From positions 1-42,671 of the forward strand of contig JBFOMB010000063.1 of assembly GCA_040830545.1 (NCBI GenBank): a stretch of 42,671 nt of DNA, given 5' to 3'. The stretch is from HXMU1420-2 sp040830545. GTDB lineage: Bacteria; Pseudomonadota; Alphaproteobacteria; Rhodobacterales; Rhodobacteraceae. Below, in pieces: positions 1 to 12,700 of the stretch. The first letter of the stretch is position 1, and the number at the start of each line of letters is the position of its first letter. Below the pieces are notes generated by a model. That model made no database searches. It was not told the origin of the DNA and saw only the letters and a program-made list of their open reading frames with translations. Made by a program: the position numbers and the translations under genes.

Positions 1-750
1 CGGATCCACAGTCGCACCCGCAGGACCAGACACCAAACGCCACGTCAGACCATCCCCATCAACATCCGTCGCCTGCGGCAAGATGCTCACAACGTCACCC
101 TCGGTCACAACCGCATCACCAATAATCGCAATCGAAGGGGCTGTATTGCCGGGCACAACCGTCAGGTTCACGGTTGCTTCAGTCGAGGTCAGCGCACCCG
201 CCAGCACCCCAGCCGGATCCCCGGTGTCCGTGACGGTGAAGGTGAAGCTGTCGGCACCCGTGACGTTCAGAGGCACGAAGTATTCAAACACCAGGTCGCT
301 GACACGCGTCAGGGTCGCGCCGGACAGGCTGGGCCCGGTCACAACATCCGCGCGCAGGTCGCCAGCTGCGGTCTCAACGTCTGTCCCGGCCAGAACGATT
401 TGTGTGGTCACGCCGCTGGGTACGCTGCGCGTAGCCGCTGTGGCGACCGGTGCATCATTCACCGGCGTGACTGTGATCGTCACTGTGGCGTCGTCGATGC
501 CAAGTTTGCCGTCATCAACACCGAAGCGGAAGCTGTCCGTCCCGTTGAAATCAGCGTTCGGCGTGTAGGTCACCGTGCCCGCAACCGGGTCGAACAGGGA
601 CAGGGTACCGTTTGCCGCACCCTGCTGAATCGAGAAGGCCAGCGCGTCCAGATCCACATCCGTTGCGTTCAGCGAAATGACGATGCTGCCGTCTTCTGCG
701 ACGGTTTCGGTGCTGTCCGTGGCCACCGGCGCGTTATTTGACGACCGGTC
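1..750 (-). repeat. Cadherin/VCBS-like repeats at the truncated end
   Basis: From about base 750 to the edge the protein reads NNAPVATDSTETVAEDGSI, then TYTPNADFNGTDSFRFGVDDG, VNDAPVATAATRSVPSG and NTAPSIAIIGDAVVTEGD. These are the typical seams of tandem cadherin-like/VCBS Ig-fold repeats of about 90-100 residues. They are common near the C-terminal half of large bacterial adhesins, so more copies and a secretion signal probably lie beyond the window. Confidence 0.8.
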
Positions 751-3700
751 GATGGTGAAGAACTGAACAAAATCACCACCGGCGTTGCCATCATTGTCAC
801 CGTCGAGCGCGTTGCCAGCGGTGTCGTAGATCGCCAGTGTGCCAGACAGAGTCAGCCTGTATTCGCCCGGCACCACGTTGTTCAGGCTGTCGCGGCCTTC
901 GGCCAGCGGTTCGTCGAACAACAGCACGAGGTCGGTTTCCGGGAAGGAATAGGTGGGCGTCAGTTCAATGATGATGTCATCACTGGTGTCAAAGGCGCGG
1001 TCGGCGCCTGCTTCGCGCAGTTCATAGTTCGCGGCGGACCGGGCCGATACGAGTTCCAGCGACTCGCTGGTTTGAACCGTGATTTGCGTGAACGCTTGTT
1101 CCAGGGAGACCGGATTGCCCAGATCGGGCGTATCAAGGCCCAGCGTCGGGATGCCGGTGACAACGGGTGGCGTTGTATCACCCGAGTCGCCCTGGAACTC
1201 AAATGCGCCGATGTCGTAGAACACCAGACCGGGTTCGGGCGTGAAGATCAGCGCCTCACCCGTGCCGGGGTAATCCTGCAGGATGAACGTATCGCCATTG
1301 CCCGCCGAGAGCCCGATCAGAGCGCGCGGATCAAGGTTGCCGCCGCCATAGTCAAAGCGGATCGTGCCATCGCGGAACAGTGTTGTGGAGAAATTAACCG
1401 GCTCTGTCGTGGGCAGTCCCTGGGTCTGACCCTTCCAACGGAAGCGGATAAAGTCATCCGGCGTGCCGTTGTTCTGGCTTTCCACATAAACGTTGCCGTC
1501 CTGAGGCCGCCCGGTTTCCATATTCGTCCAGAACGGGGCGATGATGGGCCGTGCCAGGAAGTTGTCCTGGGTATTCACCAGGAACGAGTTGATTGCACTA
1601 GAATTGGTATTGCCGAAATGCAGGAAACCTTCGGTTGTCACCCGAACAGATGAATAGTCGGTGCCGTGATACGTGAACGCAAATGGCAGCGCGATTTCAA
1701 GGCTGCTGTTGGACGTCCGCAGGCCGGCGGCCGTGCCGGTTTCGGCAAAGACAAGCCCGGTTTCCGTAGTGACCGAGAAATCGTCAAACCCGGTGCCTGT
1801 GTTGGGTGTGGTCGGGTCGTCGCGGCGCATCCGCTCGAAATAGTCGGTGACAAAGGCTCCGAAGGCGGTGCCAGCGTCAATCGCGGGCGAATTGGCATCG
1901 AGGTTGAAGTTGTCGTCAATGCCGCCGCCCAAGGCACCGTCAGGACCGCCGAGGATATTGTCGGCCCCATTCACATCCAGGAACAGAGGATCCCCGACAA
2001 CGCTGGAATTGCCTTCGCCTGACACGTTCTGCCAGTCGAGGAAGGTCGCTTGCGACACGCCTGCCCAACGACCGAATGTGGCGCTGGGACCGGTCAGATT
2101 GAACAGATTGAAGTCGGAGCTGCCGCCCGAATACCCGGCGGTCGCGGATGAAACTACATCAATTGCCGGACCTGCGCCAGTCTGGATGATGTTGTTGCGC
2201 AGGGTCGGGTTGATGGGCGTGTTCACGAACTGAATCGCGGTGCCCACCGGTTGCACAATCGTGTTGCCAAAGATCTGGTGGAAGTCACCGTCGTCGATGA
2301 TGACGCCAGTGTTCGCATTCGCGTAGATCAGATTCTGCCGGATCGTCGCTGTGTCCGAATTGAGCATGTCCAGATGAATGCCCGAAACGCTGTTCGAATA
2401 GATCTGGTTGCGCAGCAGGTTGCCGCCACGCCCGGTAATCCCGGTACCGTTGTCAAAGATCCGGTTGCCCACCACTGTGCCGAACGTGTTCTGCACGCCA
2501 GACGTCGTTGCACCCGAAATGACGTTGTCGCGAACGATCAGACCGCTGCCGGTGGTATAGACGTTTAGGTTGTTACCGGTAATGACCGAGTCTTCGAGAA
2601 CCGTGAACGCGTTCATGGTCACACCACGTTGCGCGTTGTCGCGGATCAGCAGGTTGCGACCGGTTACCATGCCCGCTGCATTGCTGGACGCACTGGTCAA
2701 TGTCAGCGCTGAGGTCGAGGTGTGACCAAAGATTTCCGTGCCGTCGATGACAGATTGCGGGCCACGCAGGTTGATGCCCTGACCCCCGTCAAAAACGCGG
2801 CCGCCAAAGATCATCGCACGCGCACCGTCGATGTCCAGCTGGTAGGTGCCACTGCTGCCATTGGAGCGGAAGACAGAGTCGCGGATGACCAGATCATCGT
2901 TGGACGTGCCAAAGTCGAGACCCTGGAAGCGCGATCCTGTGACCTCCACGTTTTCGAACGTGATGAAGTCGCTGTCAGACCCGTTTGGCGCAAGGAAGGT
3001 GCGATAGGCACCTGCAAAGCCGATGTCGCCGATGGTGATGTAGTCGGCGCCCAGGAACTGAACCAGATCCTGGAAATCGGCGGTGTTTGCCTTGGTCAGG
3101 ACGGTCTGGCCCGACCCGGCCCCACGGATCACGATCCGACCAGTGGCGTCGCCGCTGTCAGCCTCGGTAAAGTTCAGTTCCTGATCAACGGTGAAGTTGC
3201 CTGTGTCGATCCAGATACGGTCACCGGCCTGCAGGTCATAGCGCGCGATCAGGACGGCAAGGTCGGCCACCGGATCGGCGGCAGTTTTGCCGGTGTTGGC
3301 GTTGTCACCGATGGCGGTGGTGAAGACGTCACCGGTGGTGGAGGCATCATTCACATAGAAGTCACGCCCGCCGTTGCCTATCTGGAACGGCTGATCGGAC
3401 AGATCGGTGACAGCAGCACCATCCTGCGTGACTCGCACCAATCCCGTGAATCCGGTCGTTTCCGGCCCGGCAATCCAAGGTGCACGGCCAGTGCCGCTCC
3501 GGTCCAGCGTAACACCCGACGCGACAGGCACATAGGTGGTCCCATTGTCGGTTGACACTTCGACCGTGAAGGTCGGGTTCAGCGGTTGTGTCGGATCAAC
3601 GCGAACGACCTCAAAGCCAGACAGGCCAACCATCGTGCCTGTAGCCCCGCGGACGAAGTCAATCGTGATCTCGCCACCCGTGTGGTTGAACCGTGGCGTT

Positions 3701-6700
3701 AGCACACTGATGCCATAAAAGGTTTGACCACCTGCCAGCGTTCTTGGGTCAAGATCCGCAAGAACCGTCTGGCCATTCACGATCACATCCAGCGTCGAAG
3801 GCGCGCTGCCTGTCGTCATAGCGTGAACGCGCAGCGCGTATGTGCCTGCCGGGGTCGTCGGAATGGTATAGGTCGTTGTTTCACCAGCAAAATCCAGACG
3901 CTCAACAGTCATCCAGAATTCTTGCGGCAACACACCTTCGTCCGAGCCGTTGAACAGCGTGGAACTGAACGTGGCAGGAGAAGCGCCCGACACATACGGC
4001 GCCTGGCTGCGATAGATCAGCCCATTGGTGCCCGAAACGGTCGAGCTTGTGCCGGTGTTGACCGCCAGCACGACCTCTTCCTGTTGCAAGCCGGATGCGC
4101 GGAAGGTCAGGTCGTAGGTCTCGCCCGCCTCCAGCTTGTCATCGCCATTGGGTGACAATACCTGAATCAGGCCCGCCGGGCTCAGCGCGGCAAGCGCGGT
4201 GTTGCCATAGGCACCAATGTTGATGCGGTTGCCGTTTGCCAGGGGCTCGGCAAACACCTCGTCCAGCGGATCGCCTTTGTCGACGCCTGCACCACTGGTC
4301 ATCACGCGGAAATCATCGTTGCCCGCATCCACGAATCCCGGATCGCCAAACAGCGAATTCCGATCCAGGCCGTTCGCATCGAACCAGTCGGTCAGGTCTG
4401 TATAAATCTGACCTTCCCAGGACCCCAGAACCGCCGTACCGCTCAGATCATAGAGGTTGTAGTCGGAATCCCGGCCCAGCTGCGCGAAATTACCCCACTG
4501 AACGGCTTCACCCGCCTCCAGCGAGAAGAGGTTGTTGCGCATGCTGACATTTGTCGGTGACCCGACAAGGCGCATGCCGTATTCACCGAGGTTGCCCAGA
4601 ACAATCGTGTTGTTGTCCAAACGGATGTTGTTGCCGTCATCCAGGAAAATGCCGGTTCTGACAGCATCCCCGTGGATCAGGTTGCCGACAATAGTCGCCA
4701 CACCGCCATTGGACGGCTGAACGTTGATACCCGTCGGAGTGTCGATGATTTCGTTCCGCAAGGTCTGAGAGCTGTTGAACATCGAGACGCCGTAGACAGA
4801 CGCGCCCTCGATGCGGCTGTCTTGGAGGATACCCGAACTGCTTACGAACACCCCGCGCTGACCACCTGTCACAACGCTGTTTTCCAGACGTCCACTTTGA
4901 ACGGTAGCACCCAGATTGCCGCTGTTCTGAATGATGACATTCCGACCGACCGAGCCACCTGACAAATAGAGGGCCGGGTCATTGGTGTTCGTAGACGCGA
5001 GACCGTTTCCATCAAAGGTCGTGCCATCAATCACACCGTTGAACAGCCGCGCACCACCGATGTTATTCTGGACCAACCCGCCCTGCATCAGGAAGCCGGC
5101 TGCAGTGGAATCCACCTGAACGCCGCGATAGCGATTGTCGCGTACGGTTGCGTCGATCAGAGTCACGCGGTCGCCTTCAACCTCGATCCCGCTTTCGAAG
5201 CGGTTGGTTGCAACCCCGGTGTTGATCGCCGTGAACCGTGTGTGCGTGCTGTCATGTGCATTGTCGTCCACAAACAGGCCAAAGAAGCCATTGGCATCCG
5301 CTGTCACGTCGACCGTTTCAGTGAACATGGCGCCACCAGACAGGAACAGACCGGTCGAACCGCCCGTCAGAGTCAGGTTTGACAGGCGCACATAGTCCGC
5401 GCCCAGCACATGTATCGGATAACGCCCGCTGGTGTTTGCTGCCTGACGGTCAAAGATCGCTTCGGCACCCGGGGCATCCGGGCCAATGAATTCAACGAAT
5501 TGCAGTGCGTCGCCTTCATCGGCTTCGGTGATTTCGATGTTGCGGGTTTGCAGGTATGTCCCGCTATCGATGAACACGCGGTCGCCCGGTTCCAGATCGT
5601 ATACGTCCAGCAGGAAGGCCAGCGAGGCCAGCGGCGAATCCGCGGTCTTACCGGTATTGGCGTTGTCTCCCACGGCTGTGGTGAACTGATCGTTGGCCGT
5701 CGACCCATCGTTGACGAAGAAGTCGCGGCCATCATTGCCCACAAAGATCGGCGCGCTTGAGTCACCCACGGTGTTCGTATTCTCGTCCACAGCGCGCAGC
5801 TGTACAGACTGGTCGGAGAACACAGCCGGATCGGGGCTCCAGTCAAACTGGGCAAAGCCAAAGCGGTCCAGCGGCACGCCCGTGCCAACAGTGGTCCAGT
5901 TCGAGCCGTTGTCGGTGGACGCTTCGATACGCACCGTACCTTGGGCTGGCAGCGCATTGTCCACACGATAGACCTCGATCGCCATGAACACGGCCTCAAC
6001 CGTGCCGCCGGTGCGCTGGAAGGTCAGCGTCATGCCGTCGCCGCCTGTCACCATTCCGGTGCCTTCGACGATCAGCAGATTGCGCACACCACCCGTTTCA
6101 CGCGCCGGGCTGATATCGTCGATGATCAGGTTGCCGTCCATCAGGACGCTGAATTCGTCAGCACCCGCAGAAGACGTATCGCTGTAAGTATGGATGCGAA
6201 CGACGTATTCACCGTCCGGCAGGTCCAGCGAATAGGTCCAGGGTGTCGTGTCATTCACATTGCGGATGCCCCGGTCGTAGATCTGTGTTGGACCGGCTTC
6301 GGGATTGTTTTCGTTCAGCGAGCTGGATGTGACACCAGATGAACCGCCAACACGTGTACCCTGATCCTCGGGGCCCCAATAGCCACGGCCAAACTCCCCT
6401 TGCCCGGGACGGAATCCAGCCCCGAGGTCAACAAACGCGACACCTTCACGCTGCTGAACACCCGAGGTGCGTAGCGTGACGGCGGTTGGGACATTCGCCT
6501 CGATCTTGTCAAAGCGGTTTGGTGACAGGATCTGCAGAACCGGCGTGCTGCCGATCACCGGTGCATCCGGTGTACCGCCAAGATGACCAATGTCGATCCG
6601 GCCGCCATTCGGCCCCGGTTCCAGGAAGAACGGCTGACTCAGCGAACCGCCATCCGTGGCTGGCCCATCAGCCGCCGGACTGAAATCATCGTCGCGTCCG

Positions 6701-9700
6701 TCGTCGCCTTCCAACCGTTCCAGACGCACGACATCTGCCAGGGCAAAATCGCCGGAGTTCGAGAACACTTCGACCGTGATCGTGTCGGTTGTCGGCTGCA
6801 CCAATGCAACCTGGAAGAACGGGCGAGTTTCGCCGTCAATCGTGACGCCCAGCGATCCGAACCTCTGGTCCACGCGGACGCGGCCCAGAACTTCGTTGTC
6901 ATCGCTGACCTGATAGGTCGCAGACCGTGTCGCACCAACCAGACCATTGCCCCAGGACACATAGACACGATAAATATCGCCAGCTGTGATCCCGTCAAAG
7001 GTCCAAGTGGCTGAAGATCCGGCAAGAATGCGGCGCTGTCCGTTTGACCCGCTACCATCATCTTCTGCAGGTCCGGTTTCGGAATATCCCGCTTCGCCGT
7101 TTTCTATCCGCGCCACCGACACAACATCAGTGCTCCAGCCTTCACTGTTGTCCGCGCCGTCACGGTCAGCAAAACCGGGATCACCCAACCGGGCATCCGC
7201 ATCATTGCCGCTGGCAAAGAACCAATCGCTGAGTGTCGGCGTGGCCAATCCACCCCAGGTGCCGAAACTGCCGGTGCCCGTAACGTTGAACAGGTTGTTG
7301 CGGCTTTCAAAGCCTGTGACCGCTGTGTCCGCGATGTTGAACGCTTGGCCCGCGGGCAGATCAAAGATGTTCCCTGCGATCCGCAGGTTGGTCGTGTTCG
7401 ACGCAGAAATGGCGGTCCCGTCATCCAGCGCAAAGGTGTTGTTGCCAATGTAGTGGAACGTCGTGTTGCGCACGCTGATGCCGACATCACCGCCGCCCGA
7501 AATGACCGAGTTGCGGACATTCGTGCGACCGGAACTGCTGTGATCAATCGAAATGTTTGTGGTTACGTTATCGTATACCTTGACGTCGGTAATTTCGCTC
7601 GTCCAGGAGGTGCCCGAGGTACGGATACCGGTGCCGTTGCCGTAGACAAACCCTCCGGTGAAATCCGCACCACGATTCAGCTGCACACCAAGGCCATTGT
7701 CAAAGAACGACCCACCTTCGACGCGTGTCGAGTCTTCGCTGGCATAGAGTCCGGTGGCCGAGGCATAAACAGTCACATCCCGCACCAGACTGTTGGATGA
7801 TGTGAGGATGCCGTAGTTGGAGGTGTGGAACACCCGACCACCAATCATGCTGGACGCGTTCAGATCGATACCACGGGACGTGTCATAGGCCAGAACATTT
7901 TCCAGAACCGTGCCGCGATTTGCATCAATACCGATCGATGTCTGCCGATAAACCGAAGAATCGCGGATCAGGGTCGTGGCGCTGTCAGCATAGATACCGG
8001 TGGAGGCGCCATTGACTTCAACACGATCCAACAACGTGTCAGTGGCCCCGTTTGTGATCGTGATCCCGCGTGAGCTGGCAAAACGGACGCTCAAATCCTG
8101 CAGGATCGTGCCCTCGGCGGCGGATCCAATGATAATGCCTGTGTTCCCGCGTTCCACGGTCAGGTTGGCAATCGTGATGAAGTCACCGGAGATCGTGAAG
8201 ACTTCTGTACCGCTGGCGGTTGTCGTGCGGTTCACGATGGCCTCGGCCCCATCCAGCGTCGGACCCTGAATGACGAACTGTTCCGTGGAAGAGCCGGACA
8301 GGCTGTCATCCAGCAGGATATCGGTGGTCAGGTCGTATTGGCCTGTATCCACATAAACGATGTCGCCCGCGCCCAGGTCGTAGGTTTCCAGCAGTGCGCG
8401 CAGGGACAGCATTGGGGTCGCGGCGCTCAGGCCGTCATTGCCTTCGGCCCCGGCAGCCAGCGAATACTGGTCGCCCACTGTGCTGGCGTCGTTGACATAA
8501 AAGACCGAGATCGGCTCGGTAATCTCAAACGGATCGCTGATGGCCTGCAAGGCGGGAGTGTCGGTGGAGGCAACGCGAATGATGGTCTGACCCAAGGGCT
8601 GCGCAAGCGGAATTGCCCAGACGAATTCGCCATCGTTGGCCTCGCCCGTTGCAATCGACTGGAAGGTCGAACCGCCGTCGCTGGACACGTCGATGTCCAC
8701 GGTGCCGACCACGCCAGCGGAACGCCAGCGAATCTCAAAATTGCCCTCTTGCTGCAGGGAATCTCCGGACCGTGGGTCAGTGATCAGAATAAACTGCGCC
8801 GGGCTTTGTGCCGCATATTGTGTACCACCATAAGCGCCCAGATTACGGAAACCGCCGTTTGTGACAGGTTCCAAACCAATGGCCGATCCCGGGTCGGCAC
8901 GGTCAATGGCCGGGGATTGCGCAACACCTGGCGCTTGCGAGAAGGCTAGGAATTCGGGCAGTCCGGTACCCGCGTTCAGGACCGGGCCAAGCGTCGCGGC
9001 ACCGTTGGTTTGACCAACAGTCGATTGCAGCGTGAACAGGTCGTCAGCGCCCTGATCGATGCCGCCAATGAAGCCGCGCAGGCCATCCGCCCCGTTCGGG
9101 TCAACGAACAACGGGTCTACATCCAGCGAATTCGCGTCTTGGAAGGCCGCGTTTTGCCAGTCTGTCAGCGTCGCGCGTTGGACACCCTGCCAGTTGCCGG
9201 TCACACCGGTGCCGGTCACGTGGTACAGGTTGTAGTCGCTGGCAAAACTGCTTTGCGCGTTCAGAGCGACAGAGATCGCCGTGCCGTTCGCAACCTGCAC
9301 AATGTTGTCGCGCAGCGTGACACTGGTCGCGCTGCTGCCCACCGAAATACCAGTCGCGCCGCCGCTCACCGAAATGGTGTTGCCGGCATGAGTGCTGTTG
9401 CGCCCATTGAGCAGCATCCCATGGGAGCCGGTGTTGTAGATCAGGTTGCCTTCGGACTGAACGCCGATGTCCGAGGTCCGAATGCCAACAGCCGCGTTGT
9501 ATATCACGTTGCCGCGCACGATTGAATTGCGGAAGGCATGAATGCCGTCATCACGCGTCTGAACGATGCGGTTGCCTTCGATCAGGGTTCCGTTGAACCC
9601 AATAATGCCGTCCCCGGAATCAAACACATAGTTGTTGATCGCGCTGCCGGTATTGAGGTCGATGGCGCCAAAGTTGCTGGTGAACCGAACGCTCGTCTGG

Positions 9701-12700
9701 TCAAATGTGTTGCCAGCGACCACAGTCCCACTGTTTGCCTGGATACCTTGGGTCCCGGTGTTCCGGATAACGTTGCCCAGACCCAGTGTCAGGTCGGCAT
9801 TGCCGACCGTCAAGGTACCCGCCGAATTGCTGACGGCATAAATACCTTCAGACAGGGTGCCATCCACCGTGCTTCGCGTCAGTGTCGAATTTCCGATGTT
9901 GATCAGGTGGAAGCCACGGCTGCCGGAATTCGTGATCGAAATCTGGTCGAAGCTCTGAACCTGCGAGCCATTCAGTGCGTGAATGCCATCTTCGCCGGAA
10001 TTCGTGATATTGATCCGCTCTAGCGTTTGAACATCACCGCCCAGGTTGATGCCGTCTGTCCCGGAATCCGTGATGATCAGATCCGCAAACGTCCCCGCTG
10101 CCGAGTTCCCGTCATATCGCAACCCGTCGCGAGCGCTGTCGAGGATACGCAGGTCGGTAACGATCAGGTCGTCGGACCCGGCATGGGCAAACAGACCACG
10201 GTCACCGCCGATGATCGTCAGGTCCTCGATGGTGACGAAGTCCGCATCATAAAGCTCGATACCGTGGTGATTGGTGATATGCCCCTGTGTCGGGAACAGC
10301 GCCGGTTGCAACGTCACCAGATCGCGGCCTGCGCCGGTGATTGTGAACCCTTCGTCCAGGCCCAGGCCAAAGTCGAACGAACCCGAAACCGTGAAGCGGC
10401 CTAGCGAGCCATAGGTACCCGCATCAATGAACAGCTGGCTGCCCGCGCTCAGTTCGTATTCGCGCAAAATATTGATTGGCAACGGTTTTGGCGCAGTGAC
10501 AATCTTACCTGTGTTCCGGTTCGACCCGGTTGCGGTGGTTTCAAACACATCACCAACGTTGGACGCGTCATCGACGTAGTAGACCAGCCCGTCCTCGGGC
10601 ACGGTGAACGTTTCGACCGAGCGATCGAACACCTGCGGCAGTTGCACCAGCGAGATGTGGATGCGCAGCCCGTATGTGCCAAACGCGATGTTGTTGGTTT
10701 CGGGAATCCAGCGGTATTCGCCGGTATCCGCCGTCGCTGCGACAATCGTGTCCAGGAACGCCGGGCCATCCGGGCCGTCCTGATAGAGGTCAATCCGCAC
10801 CTGCGAATTCTGCGTGTCACCGAAGCTTTCCCAGCGGATCAGTTGCGGTTCACCGCGCTCCCAATCGTCATAGAGGTCCGGGTAGCGCAGGTTGATCCGT
10901 GCTTCACCTGCCTGACCCGGCAAATCCGCCGTCCCGGCATCCTCGCGCGCTGTCAGCGGCGTTGCACCCGGATCGGTGCCGGCCAGACCGGGCACCAGGA
11001 AGACAAAGCCCTGATCAAAGATCGCGGTGTTGTTGCCCGTGCCCGTGCGCGTCGCTTCGAAGAAGAACGTGACCTCCTCCGCGTTGGCCGGAACCTCGAC
11101 ACGTTGCGACAGGCGTTCCCAGCGGTCGCCGGGATTGGTGCTGTCGATACGGATTTCACTGCCCAGCGCGGCACCCGTTCCATCGCGGAACGTGATGACG
11201 ATAGAGCCCATATCGGCAAACGGACCGGCCCCGTCGGACCGCACGCGACCGCCAAAGACCAGATCGACGTCACCGGCATTGATTTGCGCCTGAGTGAACC
11301 CCTGTCCCAGCAGGCTGATCGTCTGACCAACAAAGCCCGCATCGGTGGAACCCGGCGCGAAGTATCCGCCGTTCTGGAACCCGCCAGTCGCAGGCGCGGT
11401 TGCGGTCGCGTTGCTGCCGCCGCGGGTGGTGTCCGGGTCGGTCCACCCGGTCAGGCCGTTTTCAAACCCGGGATTGACCAGCAGGTTAGGTTGATACCCC
11501 GGACGGTCCGCCAATGTGGCGGGGTCGCCGGCCTCAACACCAAGGCTGGAAATCCGCTGCCCACCAATGGTCGGCAGAAGGGACAAATCGCCCGTCGCGC
11601 GGTTGGCGAATTTCGGTTTCGCCAGATCCGGGTTTACAACCGTTGTGCCGTTCGAATGCAGATCGAACCGGGCGATGTCCACCTGCCAGTCCAGAATGTC
11701 GGTGAAACTCCGCGTCCAGAAGCCAATCGCGCCACTGCCCGAGATATGGAACAGGTTGTAATCGCTGAAGAAACCCGTCTGGCTGTCATCCGCGATATTC
11801 AGCGCCGTGCCACCCGCCAGATCAAAGACCGACGACATGACTTCGGCCTCGACAGAGCCGCCTTCGACGCGTACACCATCCCCGGTGTCGCTGTCCACGG
11901 TGATGCCTTCGATCAGCACGCGGTCTGCGTTGGCCACCCGAATCGCGGTGTCCGTCATGTCCCGGAAGGTCGAGCGAATGATTTCCTGATCGTTGGTCGC
12001 GTCGATACCGATGCCCGAGGCGACAACTTGCAGATACTCGATCCGCCCGGTGAATTGGTCGACACCAAAGTCGCTGTTACGAACTTCGACGCCCTGACCC
12101 AGGCTCTGCCCGGTGATCAAGCCCGTACCGTTGACACCGATGGCAGCACCAGTGATCAGCGTATCCACAAGGATTGCGCCACCTGTCAGCAACACACCTG
12201 TCCCCGCACCCTCCAGCGCGATGTGGTTACGTCCCGATGCGCCGAATGCCGTGGCCAAATCAGCTACCGAACTGCTGACACCCGTTTGCGCCGTGATCAC
12301 GTTGTCCCGGATAACCGCCGCCGCGTCGTATTGCACACCGGTGGTCGATGCGTCGATCCGGTTGTCTGCGATCAGACCTGTATGAGCGCCGGAAATCGAC
12401 AGGCCCACCGACCCTTGCAGGCTGTTGCCCAGAATCCGGGCGTCGACCGCCGTGTTCAGCCGAGTACTGCTGAGCACCGTATTGCCAGCGATCAGGGCCG
12501 AGGACACATTGTCCAGCGTCAACGTGCCAGAGATGACATTGCGCACCAGCGACGCACCTGTCCCGCCGGTGATCGACACATCGTCGTCCACGGATACGCC
12601 CGTGATGTGCAGATTGTCAGCGCCGGTGGCCACGATATCGTCCACCTGCAACGCTTGGATCGACACGTCGTCTGCGCCTGCACCCACCGTGATGGTGCCG

